Below are positions 9,792 through 17,658 of a stretch of DNA of 64,000 nucleotides, one piece after another. The notes beneath the pieces were generated by a model, which saw only the letters and a list, made by a program, of their open reading frames with translations, was not told the origin of the DNA and made no database searches. Numbering within the stretch: the first letter of the stretch is position 1; the number at the start of each line of letters is the position of its first letter. This DNA comes from a bacterium (GTDB lineage: Bacteria; Sysuimicrobiota; Sysuimicrobiia; Sysuimicrobiales; Segetimicrobiaceae). The stretch is taken from positions 32,677-96,676 of the forward strand of contig DASSJF010000059.1 in the NCBI GenBank assembly GCA_035691305.1, read 5' to 3'. A program made the position numbers and the translations under genes.

Positions 9792-11407
9792 GAGCGCCGG
9801 ACTCCGGCCGCGAACGCCTCCTCCTCGGTTTCGTCCTCGCCTTCGCGGCGGGGCTCTTCCTGTTCTATCTCGGCGCCGGCAGCTTCTGGGACGTCGACGA
9901 GCCGCGGTTCGCCGAAGCGGGCCGCGAGATTCTCGCGACCGGCGATCCCCTGACCCAGCACCTGAACGGTGCCTTGTGGCTCGGCCAGCCGCCGCTCTGG
10001 ATCTGGCTGCAGGCCGCGTCCGGCGCGGTGCTCGGCTTCTCGGAATGGTCGGCGCGCGTCTGGGCGGCGCTCTTCGGCGTCGCGGGCGTCTACGCGACGT
10101 ACCTGCTCGGCCGCGAGTGGTTTGGCCCGCGCACCGGCCTGTTGAGCGCCCTCGTGCTCACCACCACCCTCGCGTACGCGGTGACGTCGCGGCTCGCCGT
10201 GCTCGACACCGCCGCGGTCACCTGGATGGTGCTCGCCCTGCGGGCGGGCTATCGCGCGTACCGGGAGGGCCGGCGGGGCGACTACGTCTGGTCGGCGCTG
10301 TTTCTCGGCCTCTGCGTGCTCACCCGGGGGCCCGGGACCGTCGTGCTGCCGGCGGCCGCGGTGCTGCTGTTCCTCGCCTACCGGCGGTCGCTCGGCCGGC
10401 TGCGCGACGTGCCGTGGCTGCCGGCCGCGGGCGCCTTTCTCGCGGTGTCCGCGCCCTGGTACGCGGTGGAGACCGCGCGATACGGCCGGGGGTTTCTCGA
10501 CGCGGCGGTCCTGGGCCACGTCGTGCCGCGCGTGACCCCGCCCCCGGGCGCGCACGCGCGGACGCTGCTCACGGACTCGGCGATCGTCGCGGTCGGCGCG
10601 ATCCCGTGGACGGCCTTCCTGCCGGGCGCCGCGGGGTATCACTACCTCCGCCGCTGGCAGGACGGGAGTCTCCTCTGCCTGCTCTGGGCCGCGCTCGTCT
10701 TCGTCCTGGTCGCGGCGGCGGGGGAACGCCTCCCCGCAGACGTGCTGCCGCTGTTTCCGGTGGCGGCGATCGCCGTCGGGCGTCTGTGGGAAGAGTTCCT
10801 TTTCGAAGGCGCAGGGCGCCTCGGCAGGACCCTCGGCGCGTCGTTCGTGCTGCAGATCGGGGTCGTCGTGCTGCTCGTCGTTGGGGCCGCCGAGTTCGCG
10901 ACGACCCGCTACCCCCGCGAGTTCGCCGCGGTGCGGGATTTTCTGCTGGCTCCCATCGGCGCGCTCGTCCTCGGCACCGGCGTATCGGCCGTGCTCTTTC
11001 GCGTGCGCCGGTACACGGCCGCCTTTCTGTCCCTGGCCGCGGCGACCGCGGTGTTCATCGGCGTGCTCTACGCCGGCACCCTGCCGGCCGTCGAAACGCA
11101 GAAAGCGATGAAGCCGCTCGCCACCGCGCTGGCGGCGCGCCTGCATCCCGGCGACCGCGTGGCGGCCTACATGATCGAGGCGCCCGCCGCGCTCGTCTTC
11201 TACGCCGGGCATACGGTCGTGCCGATCGGCGATGCGGCGGCCCTGCGCCGCGATCTCTGCGCGCCGGGGAGGGTCTTCGTCGTCGCGCGCCGCGACGACC
11301 TCGCGGCCGCCTCGGGCCTGCCGGCAGGGCTCCAACTCGTCGATTCGTACGGTCCGTACGTTGTCGAGATGAAGCCGCCCCAGCTCGTGTGCGGAGGCGC
11401 CTCATAG
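9788..11407 (+). CDS. ArnT-like (GT83/PMT) membrane glycosyltransferase
   Basis: 539 residues with about a dozen hydrophobic segments and a short C-terminal soluble domain (about 440-539). The first periplasmic loop carries FWDVDEPRFAEAGREIL, the Asp/Glu acidic motif of ArnT/PMT enzymes that use polyprenyl-phosphate sugar donors, followed by GQPPLWIWLQA. In family terms it moves a sugar from a lipid-phosphate donor to lipid A or another periplasmic acceptor. TTG start overlaps the permease stop (TTGA). The adjacent DPM1-like GT2 probably makes its donor. Substrate cannot be read from sequence. Confidence 0.75.
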   Translation: MRAPDSGRERLLLGFVLAFAAGLFLFYLGAGSFWDVDEPRFAEAGREILATGDPLTQHLNGALWLGQPPLWIWLQAASGAVLGFSEWSARVWAALFGVAGVYATYLLGREWFGPRTGLLSALVLTTTLAYAVTSRLAVLDTAAVTWMVLALRAGYRAYREGRRGDYVWSALFLGLCVLTRGPGTVVLPAAAVLLFLAYRRSLGRLRDVPWLPAAGAFLAVSAPWYAVETARYGRGFLDAAVLGHVVPRVTPPPGAHARTLLTDSAIVAVGAIPWTAFLPGAAGYHYLRRWQDGSLLCLLWAALVFVLVAAAGERLPADVLPLFPVAAIAVGRLWEEFLFEGAGRLGRTLGASFVLQIGVVVLLVVGAAEFATTRYPREFAAVRDFLLAPIGALVLGTGVSAVLFRVRRYTAAFLSLAAATAVFIGVLYAGTLPAVETQKAMKPLATALAARLHPGDRVAAYMIEAPAALVFYAGHTVVPIGDAAALRRDLCAPGRVFVVARRDDLAAASGLPAGLQLVDSYGPYVVEMKPPQLVCGGAS

Positions 11408-12183
11408 TGGTGGGGGACGGGGTCGAGACCGGCTCGACGCGCGCGGGTCCGCGGGAGGCGCCGGCCGCGACGGTCGTGGTGCCGACGTACAACGAGCGCG
11501 ACACGATCGCGGAGCTCCTGCGCCGGGTTGCGCGCGCGGCCGCCGGCGGCCTCTCCGCGTGCGAAGTGCTCGTGGTCGACGATTCGTCGCCGGACGGCAC
11601 CGGGCAGGTTGCCGCCGGGGTGGCCGCCGAACTCCAGGACGTTCTCTCGATCCTCGTGATCACGCGGCCCGGCAAGAGCGGACTGGCGTCGGCCGTCCTC
11701 GAGGGCGTCCGGCGGGCGCAGGGTCACGTCATCGTCGTGATGGACAGCGATCTCTCGCATCCACCCGAAACCGTGCCCGCGCTGCTCGGGGCCGTCGCCG
11801 GGGGCGCCGACATCGCGGTCGGCTCCCGGTACGTCCGCGGCGGCGGCGTCCGGCGGTGGCCGTGGCGGCGGCGAATGATGAGCCGCGGCGCTACGTGGTT
11901 GGCCCGTGCCGTCCTCGGCGTCCGCGCCGCCGATCCGATGTCCGGATTTTTCGCCGCGCGGCGGGGTCTGTTCGACGACGCTCCGATCGTGGGCCTCGGA
12001 TACAAGATCCTGCTCGAGCTGATCGTGCGGCACCCTGCGGCGGCCGTCGTGGAAGTGCCCTATGTGTTCAGCGAACGCGCCGGCGGCCGCAGCAAGCTGA
12101 ACGCCGGCGAAGTCCTGAACTACCTGCGGCTCTTGATCCGCCTGCGCGTGCGTTCCGCCGGCGGAGGTGCCGCGACACCGTGA
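11407..12183 (+). CDS. DPM1-like family 2 glycosyltransferase (polyprenyl-phosphate sugar synthase)
   Basis: 258 residues from a GTG that shares one base with the previous stop. GT-A motifs in order: VVVPTYNERDTI, VLVVDDSSPDGTG, VMDSDLSHPPE (metal-binding DSD), VGSRYVRGGGV, DPMSGFFAARR and RAGGRSKLN. These match dolichol-phosphate mannose synthase DPM1 and bacterial equivalents that attach mannose or a related sugar to polyprenyl phosphate. No C-terminal membrane helices are seen. Pairing with the ArnT-like enzyme upstream suggests a donor-making step for envelope decoration. Confidence 0.85.
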   Translation: MVGDGVETGSTRAGPREAPAATVVVPTYNERDTIAELLRRVARAAAGGLSACEVLVVDDSSPDGTGQVAAGVAAELQDVLSILVITRPGKSGLASAVLEGVRRAQGHVIVVMDSDLSHPPETVPALLGAVAGGADIAVGSRYVRGGGVRRWPWRRRMMSRGATWLARAVLGVRAADPMSGFFAARRGLFDDAPIVGLGYKILLELIVRHPAAAVVEVPYVFSERAGGRSKLNAGEVLNYLRLLIRLRVRSAGGGAATP

Positions 12184-13100
12184 GCGTCGCGGCGCTTCTG
12201 ATCCCGCTGCTCATCCTGGTCAGCGGCCTCGTCGCGCTGATCGGCAACGCGGTCGGCCGCGCCATCGGCCGCAGGCGGCTCACCCTGTTCGGGGTACGGC
12301 CGCGCTACACCGCGCAGATCGTCACCGTGCTCACCGGGATGATGATCACCGTGGTCACCCTTGCGGTCGTGCTGGTCGCGAGCCAGGACGCGCGCCAGGC
12401 GCTGTTCCACCTGCAGGAGGTGCAGCAGCAGACCCGCGAGCTCGAGACCCAGATCGCGACGCAGCAGCGCGAGCTGCGCGCGCTCCAGGTCCGCGACATC
12501 ATCTACCAGAACGACCAGGAAGTCCTCCGGACGGTGATCGACGGCCGGGATTCCCTGGACGACATCCGCCGCCGGGTGGAGACGTTCGTGGATCTCGCGT
12601 CGCGCGCGGCGCGGGAGCGCGGCGCGGCCCCGGGCACGGACGGCGCGACCATCATCATCTCGCCGCCGGGGCTGACGGCGGACGTGATCGCGCGTGACAT
12701 CGCCGAGCGGGCACAGCGGATGGCGGTCCGCATGATCGCGAGCGAAAACACCGTGCGCGGCCTGCCGGTCCACGCGACGGTGCTCGTGTTTCCCAACGCG
12801 GTCGTGTTCAAGGAAGGGGCGACGATCGCGAGCGCCCAGGTCAACGGCCGCGACGCGCGGGCACAGATCGAGGCGGCCCTGGTCGATCTCGCCGCCCGGA
12901 CGGCCGCGGAGGCCAAGCGTCGGGGTGTTCTCTCGCCGCCGTTCGCGCTCACGACCAGTCCGATCGACGTGCGTCTTGATCCTGCGGTGGTGCTGGAAAC
13001 CGTCGACCGCATCAAGACGGCGGCCGCGGTCACGGGTGTCCGGGCCGTCGCGCTGATCGACACGTACACAGTAGGGCCGCTCGTCATCACCTTTCGATGA
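12180..13100 (+). CDS. DUF3084 membrane protein
   Basis: 306 residues: two N-terminal membrane helices (about 3-24 and 42-66) separated by the basic segment GNAVGRAIGRRRLTLFGVRPR. A coiled coil (about 75-105) and a C-terminal soluble alpha/beta region follow, with an unusual ALIDTYTVGPLVITF end. This layout is the DUF3084 family, common in cyanobacteria, Deinococcus-Thermus and related lineages; function unknown. GTG start overlaps the GT2 gene by 4 nt, tying it to the envelope operon, and the YqgF-like nuclease follows after 10 nt. Confidence 0.85.
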   Translation: MSVAALLIPLLILVSGLVALIGNAVGRAIGRRRLTLFGVRPRYTAQIVTVLTGMMITVVTLAVVLVASQDARQALFHLQEVQQQTRELETQIATQQRELRALQVRDIIYQNDQEVLRTVIDGRDSLDDIRRRVETFVDLASRAARERGAAPGTDGATIIISPPGLTADVIARDIAERAQRMAVRMIASENTVRGLPVHATVLVFPNAVVFKEGATIASAQVNGRDARAQIEAALVDLAARTAAEAKRRGVLSPPFALTTSPIDVRLDPAVVLETVDRIKTAAAVTGVRAVALIDTYTVGPLVITFR

Positions 13101-13110
13101 GGGCGGCCGG

Positions 13111-13524
13111 GTGACGGTGCTCGGTATCGATCCTGGGCGGGACAAGTGCGGTCTTGCCGTCTGCGAGCCGGGGAAGGTGCTGGCGCGGGCGATCGTGCCG
13201 CCCTCCGACGTGCCGCGGAGGGTTCTGGCCTGGGCGGCGGAGCGCGGGATCGACGCTATCGTTGTCGGCGGAGGGACCGGGTCGAGGCAGGTTATTGCGG
13301 CGCTCGCCGGCCTCGCCGCGTCCGGGCGCCTGCCAGATATCGCCTCGGAAGAGGAGCGCGACAGCACGCTGACGGCCCGACGCCGGTACTTCGAAGACCA
13401 TCCGCCTCGCGGGTGGCGGCGCTTCGTCCCTCGGTCATTTCAAGTTCCGGCCGAACCGTACGACGATTATGCCGCCGTGGTAATCGCGGAACGGTATCTT
13501 GCGAGAAAGTTGAGTAATATTTGA
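13111..13524 (+). CDS. RuvC/YqgF-like RNase H-fold nuclease
   Basis: 137 residues. N-terminal VLGIDPGRDKCGLAV is the first RNase H-fold strand with the catalytic Asp. A Glu/Asp-rich segment near SEEERDSTLTARRRYF could supply the second acid and PYDDYAAVVIAERYL the C-terminal one. Length and fold resemble YqgF/RuvX, the pre-16S rRNA nuclease and Holliday-resolvase-like family, but the central part lacks the usual RuvX motif VVGLP, so it is probably a divergent paralogue. Last gene of the run; GC content drops sharply just after it. Confidence 0.65.
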   Translation: MTVLGIDPGRDKCGLAVCEPGKVLARAIVPPSDVPRRVLAWAAERGIDAIVVGGGTGSRQVIAALAGLAASGRLPDIASEEERDSTLTARRRYFEDHPPRGWRRFVPRSFQVPAEPYDDYAAVVIAERYLARKLSNI

Positions 13525-13630
13525 TGCAATAAATTGCATCTATCCGATCGAATGTTCGATACGACGGGGGTTGTAAATGCTTTTCAGGTCCTGCTACTAT
13601 TGAAGGCGCCTCAATATCTTGCAGGATATT
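13523..13630 (+). promoter_or_regulatory. Candidate regulated promoter of the SLH porin with three palindromes
   Basis: AT-rich patch in a high-GC genome. Palindrome 1 is GATGCAAT-AA-ATTGCATC (13523-13540, perfect 8-bp arms). Palindrome 2 is ATCGAA-TG-TTCGAT (13547-13560). Then TTGTAA (13571-13576), an 18-nt spacer and an extended -10, TGC-TACTAT (13592-13600). Palindrome 3, AATATC-N6-GATATT, lies at 13613-13630 near the expected transcript start. The layout suggests regulator sites on both sides of a sigma-A promoter. The remaining stretch to 13949 would be a long 5' UTR; I see no gene in it. Confidence 0.45.
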
Positions 13631-13949
13631 AGGTGATACTGTCGTAGATCGACACGGATATAGCCGGACTCGGGCCAACGGCTTAGTCCTTCTGAGTCGG
13701 AGGGCCATCCGGCGGATCTAGTTTTGTCTTGCTTTTCAGTCTTGGCTCTAAGTTGTCACCCGGTCCGAGCGGCCAAAAAGGTCGTGCCGGGTCTCGTCCG
13801 GAGAGGAGGGGCGGCACAACGGGACGGGGCCGGGAGCGGGTGGACACGCGGGTGCTGGTCAGGGACGGACGGCACGAGAAAACACGGTCACTCGAGCCCG
13901 ATGCCTCTGCCCAGCCCCGACATCACAGCAGCAAGGGGGAATGGGTAGC

Positions 13950-15656
13950 ATGAGACATATCGCGGTTGCAGTAGCGGCCGCGGTCATGTTTGCGATGGTT
14001 GCCCCCGCCTTTGCTCAGCCGTTCGCGGACGTGCCCACGAACCACTGGGCATACGACGCGATCGCGGAGTTGGCGGCGAAAGGTCTCGTCGAGGGCTATC
14101 CCGACGGGACTTTCAAGGGTGACCGCGCCATGACCCGGTACGAAATGGCCATGGTCGTTGCGCGCCTGCTGGCGCGGATCGAGAGCATCCAGATTCCCGC
14201 TCCCGCGCCCGCTCCGCAGGTGACCAAAGCCGACCTGGACGCGTTGCAGCGGTTGATCAACGAGTTCCGGGCGGAACTCGCCGCGCTGGGCGTTCGAGTC
14301 ACGGCGATCGAAGAGGAACTAAACGCGATCAAGGCGCGGCTCGACAACGTCCGCATCAGCGGGAACTACCGGTTCCGGTACGACGGCGGGCCATCGGGGT
14401 CGGGCGCGAGCGTGAACGGCAACCCGCAGGCATTCGCCACCGATTCGGGTACGTCGCCCACGGTGTTCCGTGCGCGGCAGGGCATCAAGCTGATGTTTGA
14501 CGGCAGCGTCGCCCCGGACATTCATGCGATCATCGGCCTCGACCTGGCATCCGCCGGGACGAGCACACCCGGGACGTTCAACAGCTCCGCCGCGGGCGGC
14601 ACTCCGCCCACCGTCACTCCCAACTACATGCTCGCGGACCTGGCCGAACTCTACCTCGACTGGAACCATGCCTGGGGCTGGCCGCTTCGGATCCAGCTCG
14701 GCCGGATGGGTGGTATCCAGCAGGGCTTCGGCACGCTTCCCATGCAGTTCGGGCCCTTCGGCCTGCTCCTGAACACGAACAGCGATACCTACGAGGCCTC
14801 GACGAACGCCGCGGCCTGCGGCTGCCACCTGTTCGACGGCCTCCGGCTCTCGGGGAACATCCCGGCGTGGGCTGATTTCAACTGGCAGGCCGTCGTCGGC
14901 CGCATTCAGGGACCGAACGGCGGCAGCAGCTACTTCCTCGGTGAGGACGCCTACGGCGCCGATGCCAACATCCGGGTCATTCCGGGCCTCCGCGTCGGCG
15001 CATACTGGGTGGCCAACAATATCAACTCCGCGTCCTCGGCGTTCGCGGCCGGCGCGACGAACGCGCTTTGGCACGTTTACGGTCCGGTCATTCCGATGGA
15101 CAACCCGCCCACTTCGCGGTGTCCGGCGACGGCCACCGGCATCCAGTGCCCCGCGCTCGGCTCTGGCGGCGGCGGTTACGCGAGCTGGGACGTGGTGCCG
15201 GGAATCAAGCTTGACGGCGAGGTTGCCAGCTGGAACGACGGCGTGCTCGGCGGCAGCGACAGCGCGTACTACGTTGACGCCATCATTGACCTCGGCGCCA
15301 TGACCGGCATCGGCCACAAGCTCGCGCTCACCCTGTCTTACGAGAACGCGGGTCAGAACTTCTACGCACCGTACCAGAACGACGCGGACTATGACATCTG
15401 CGGGTGCGTCGGTCCGGGCAACGCCCAGATGTTCACTGGCGACATTTCGTTCGACTTCACCGACCAGTGGGGCTTCCTCGGCGCGTACGAGACCGGCAAC
15501 AACATCTCGAACGGCCAGGGCATCACCGAGTGGCGGGTCGGGGTCGTCTACCGCTTCGCCCCCGGCGCGCGGATCTACACCCGGATGGAGAACCAGCGGA
15601 TCAACGGCGTCTCGCAGTACACGTTGTACCGCTCGCAGCTCGACTACACGTTCTAG
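13950..15656 (+). CDS. SLH-domain outer-membrane porin (OmpM/SlpA type)
   Basis: 568 residues: signal peptide (about 1-22, ending APAFAQ) and one SLH domain (about 23-75; FADVPTNHWAYDAIAEL ... GYPDGTFKGDRAMTRYE). A coiled-coil spacer (about 90-132) follows, then a long beta-barrel with alternating aromatic strands ending in the terminal Phe required for BAM insertion (LDYTF). Such porins anchor the outer membrane to the cell wall while forming channels in diderm Terrabacteria. An ATG at 13941 is also in frame, but AGGGGG at 13934-13939 suits the ATG at 13950. Cys pairs around 14,816-14,826 and 15,401-15,405 are unusual in a porin. Preceded by a ~425-nt non-coding leader and followed by a strong hairpin, so it is probably a single-gene, highly expressed unit. 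Confidence 0.9.
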   Translation: MRHIAVAVAAAVMFAMVAPAFAQPFADVPTNHWAYDAIAELAAKGLVEGYPDGTFKGDRAMTRYEMAMVVARLLARIESIQIPAPAPAPQVTKADLDALQRLINEFRAELAALGVRVTAIEEELNAIKARLDNVRISGNYRFRYDGGPSGSGASVNGNPQAFATDSGTSPTVFRARQGIKLMFDGSVAPDIHAIIGLDLASAGTSTPGTFNSSAAGGTPPTVTPNYMLADLAELYLDWNHAWGWPLRIQLGRMGGIQQGFGTLPMQFGPFGLLLNTNSDTYEASTNAAACGCHLFDGLRLSGNIPAWADFNWQAVVGRIQGPNGGSSYFLGEDAYGADANIRVIPGLRVGAYWVANNINSASSAFAAGATNALWHVYGPVIPMDNPPTSRCPATATGIQCPALGSGGGGYASWDVVPGIKLDGEVASWNDGVLGGSDSAYYVDAIIDLGAMTGIGHKLALTLSYENAGQNFYAPYQNDADYDICGCVGPGNAQMFTGDISFDFTDQWGFLGAYETGNNISNGQGITEWRVGVVYRFAPGARIYTRMENQRINGVSQYTLYRSQLDYTF

Positions 15657-15684
15657 CCCGTCCGCAACACGGTTCGGTTCGACC

Positions 15685-15724
15685 GGTGGCCCCCCCGATC
15701 CCGGAGGGGGCCACCCGGTTTTTC
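15685..15724 (+). terminator. Rho-independent terminator after the porin
   Basis: Perfect 10-bp stem GGTGGCCCCC (15685-15694) with GGGGGCCACC (15706-15715), 11-nt loop, followed by CGGTTTTT. The T-run follows the stem within 3 nt, as expected for an intrinsic terminator. Confidence 0.88.
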
Positions 15725-15816
15725 AAGACAACCTCCACGCGACGCCCCATGATGGGACGCGTTCGTCTCGCGGATGGACTATACTGTAGGTGGATCGTTT
15801 CCTGGAGGTGCACACG

Positions 15817-16113
15817 ATGCGGGGGCAGGCCGCCAGAGTCTTGCTATTCGTCGCGCTGTTGTCGGTGCTGGCCGCGGACATCAGCGTAGGCTGCGGCAGC
15901 AAAGCCTACGTCTTCGGACCCGTCGAGCAGAAGTACAGCACCGGCGCCGACGATGCGGACCGGATGATCATGGTGGGGGGGCAGACCTATCTGGTGCCGC
16001 CGCCCTTCTACTCGGCGATTTCTGTGGGCGACACCGTGAAGTACAACGGATCGAAATGGGCGATCGTCAAAACCGCCGACGGCCGGCCGGTCCCGGCGCA
16101 GTACGCGCCGTAG
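15817..16113 (+). CDS. Small exported protein, unknown function
   Basis: 98 residues. The ATG at 15817 is chosen because GGAGGTG (15804-15810) sits 6 nt upstream; an upstream GTG at 15790 has no ribosome site. Hydrophobic N-terminus (about 6-24) then ...ISVGCGSK, so either a signal peptide or a weak lipobox with Cys as lipid site. The rest is a compact polar domain with YLVPPPFYSAISVGDTVKYNG. I recognise no family. A TATACT hexamer at 15780-15785 could be its -10 box, without a clear -35. The next exported gene begins 5 nt after its stop. Confidence 0.65.
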   Translation: MRGQAARVLLFVALLSVLAADISVGCGSKAYVFGPVEQKYSTGADDADRMIMVGGQTYLVPPPFYSAISVGDTVKYNGSKWAIVKTADGRPVPAQYAP

Positions 16114-16118
16114 GAACG

Positions 16119-16748
16119 GTGGCGCGCCGCGTGGGGCATCTTCGCCGGGTCGCGGGGCTCTGTTTCGTCGTCGCGGCGGCGGCGCTGGCCGGCGTGCCCG
16201 CGGCGCGGGCCGCGGATCGGACCGTCGCGGTGGCGCTGTTCTACGCGCCGACACCGCTTACCACGTACGTCGGGGTCGTTCCCGAGGAATACGCAAGCGC
16301 GGCGCTGTCGGACCGTCTCGCGGCGGCTTCGGGCGGACATTTCTCCGTCGTGCCACCGGCCCGGGTCCGCGTCGAGGAGGCGGCGCTGCGCTGGCGGGGG
16401 GCGGACGCGCTGCGCTTCGCCAGGTTGGGCGAGCTCGCCCGCGCCGCCGGCGCGGACCGGCTGGTCGTGGGATGGATCCAATCCCTCGTTCTCGACCGCC
16501 TCGGCGGCGGGATGGGAACCGACTTCAGCGCCGGCGGCGACGGGGGCGGCGCGCTCGACGGCATGGCGGTCGTGACCGTGCAGATCTTCGACGCCCCTCA
16601 GGGGCGCATCGTGTATGAGGGGCGGGTGACGGGGTACGCGGTGGGCGCTGCGGCGTCCCGTGTCGTTGAAGCGACGCTCGACGACGCGGCCCGTCGCGGC
16701 GCCGCTCAACTGGCCGGTCCGCTCACGGCGGCGCCCGGAGGAACCTAG
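16119..16748 (+). CDS. Exported protein of unknown function (possible TolB/CsgG-like N-terminal fold)
   Basis: 209 residues from a GTG. Signal peptide about 1-29 (cleavage near ARAA-D). The mature region has the rhythm of lipoprotein-assisting periplasmic domains: first strand VAVALFY, SDRLAAASGGHFSVVPP, LGELARAAGADRLVVGWI, VTVQIFDAPQGRIVYEGRV, and a last helix with AARRGAAQLAGPL. This resembles FlgO/CsgG/LpoB-type domains that oligomerise at the outer membrane, but the similarity is by pattern only. Pairs with the preceding exported gene. Convergent with pyrF, 17 nt away. Confidence 0.6.
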   Translation: MARRVGHLRRVAGLCFVVAAAALAGVPAARAADRTVAVALFYAPTPLTTYVGVVPEEYASAALSDRLAAASGGHFSVVPPARVRVEEAALRWRGADALRFARLGELARAAGADRLVVGWIQSLVLDRLGGGMGTDFSAGGDGGGALDGMAVVTVQIFDAPQGRIVYEGRVTGYAVGAAASRVVEATLDDAARRGAAQLAGPLTAAPGGT

Positions 16749-16765
16749 AGGGCCCCGGCTCTGCG

Positions 16766-17497
16766 CTAACCGCGTCCCCCGCCGCCCATCTGCCGGAGAA
16801 TCTCCTCGGCAGCGGCGCGTGAGTCGCGGGCGCGGGTGATCGCCCGTCCGACGACGAGCATGTCCGCGCCGGCCGCGATCGCCGCGGCCGGCGTCTCGGT
16901 GCGCCGCTGATCGTCGCGATCGCTGCCTTCCGGTCGGATGCCGGGAGTGACGATGAGAAAGTCGGGGCCGCACGCCTTCCGCACCGCCGCCGCGTCGAGC
17001 GGCGAGGCGACGACGCCGTCGAGCCCCCCGACCTGCGCCAGCCGCGCGAGGCGAAGAGCTTCCGCGGCCGGGTCTCCCTTTACGCCGATCTCCTCGAGGG
17101 TGGCGGCGTCATCGCTGGTCAGCAGCGTGACCCCGATGACCCGCATGCGCCCGCTCGGGCCGGGCGGCGCTTCGCGTGCCGCGCGTGACGCGGCCTCGAG
17201 CATCGCGCGCCCGCCGAGGGCGTGCACGTTGCAGAGCGAAGCCCCGAGACGCGCGGCGGCCTCGACGCCCGCGGCGACGGTCGAGGGAATGTCGTGAAAC
17301 TTCAGGTCGAGAAAGATTTCACCGCGCCGGCGGATCGCGGCCACCGCGGCGGGCCCCGCCGCGGTGAACAGGTGCGGGCCGATCTTGAACCACCGCACGG
17401 CGCCGGCCAGCAGGTCCGCGAGCGCCTCCGCCTCGGGGAGCGACGGCGTGTCGAGGGCGACGATCAGCCGGTCGCGCGGATCGGTGCGGCGTTCCAT
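16766..17497 (-). CDS. pyrF: orotidine 5'-phosphate decarboxylase PyrF
   Basis: Last step of UMP synthesis. 243 residues from the ATG at 17497; the frame extends 16 codons further upstream, but homology starts with DRLIVALDTPS. Active-site motif FLDLKFHDIPSTV holds the Asp-Lys-Asp triad, and TPGIRPEGS and GADMLVVGRAIT form the phosphate site. A TATACT box ends 7 nt before this ATG, so the message may be leaderless. Divergent from hpt, with promoters back to back in about 100 nt. Confidence 0.93.
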   Translation of the reverse strand: MERRTDPRDRLIVALDTPSLPEAEALADLLAGAVRWFKIGPHLFTAAGPAAVAAIRRRGEIFLDLKFHDIPSTVAAGVEAAARLGASLCNVHALGGRAMLEAASRAAREAPPGPSGRMRVIGVTLLTSDDAATLEEIGVKGDPAAEALRLARLAQVGGLDGVVASPLDAAAVRKACGPDFLIVTPGIRPEGSDRDDQRRTETPAAAIAAGADMLVVGRAITRARDSRAAAEEILRQMGGGGRG

Positions 17498-17504
17498 CTC
17501 CGCC

Positions 17505-17510
17505 AGTATA
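17505..17510 (-). promoter_or_regulatory. -10 box of pyrF (possible leaderless start)
   Basis: TATACT on the minus strand, 7 nt before the pyrF ATG, so transcription would start at about the A of the start codon. No convincing -35 is seen 17-18 nt upstream. Confidence 0.45.
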
Positions 17511-17552
17511 CCGCGGCGACTCCGGCGGTAGTTGCACACCGGCACGCTTCGA

Positions 17553-17581
17553 TTGACATCCGCGAACGTCCGTCCTATAAT
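17553..17581 (+). promoter_or_regulatory. Consensus sigma-A promoter of hpt
   Basis: TTGACA (17553-17558), exactly 17 nt, TATAAT (17576-17581): a perfect match to the housekeeping consensus, rare in such GC-rich DNA. Predicted start near 17588. It shows that the main sigma factor here reads the canonical hexamers. Confidence 0.85.
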
Positions 17582-17658
17582 CCAGAAAATTACCCGGGGC
17601 CGTGCACGCGGTTCCTGTGTACGTGTTTCCGGTTCCGCCGGGGGAGGGCCCGCATCGC

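Noticed and set aside
13523..13540. Palindrome after the YqgF-like gene read as a terminator
   Set aside because: Arms are AT-rich with a 2-4 nt loop and no T-run; better as a protein-binding site.
13724..13953. Two overlapping 74-codon frames in the porin leader
   Set aside because: No ribosome site, no similarity, and two frames of equal merit; more likely untranslated leader.
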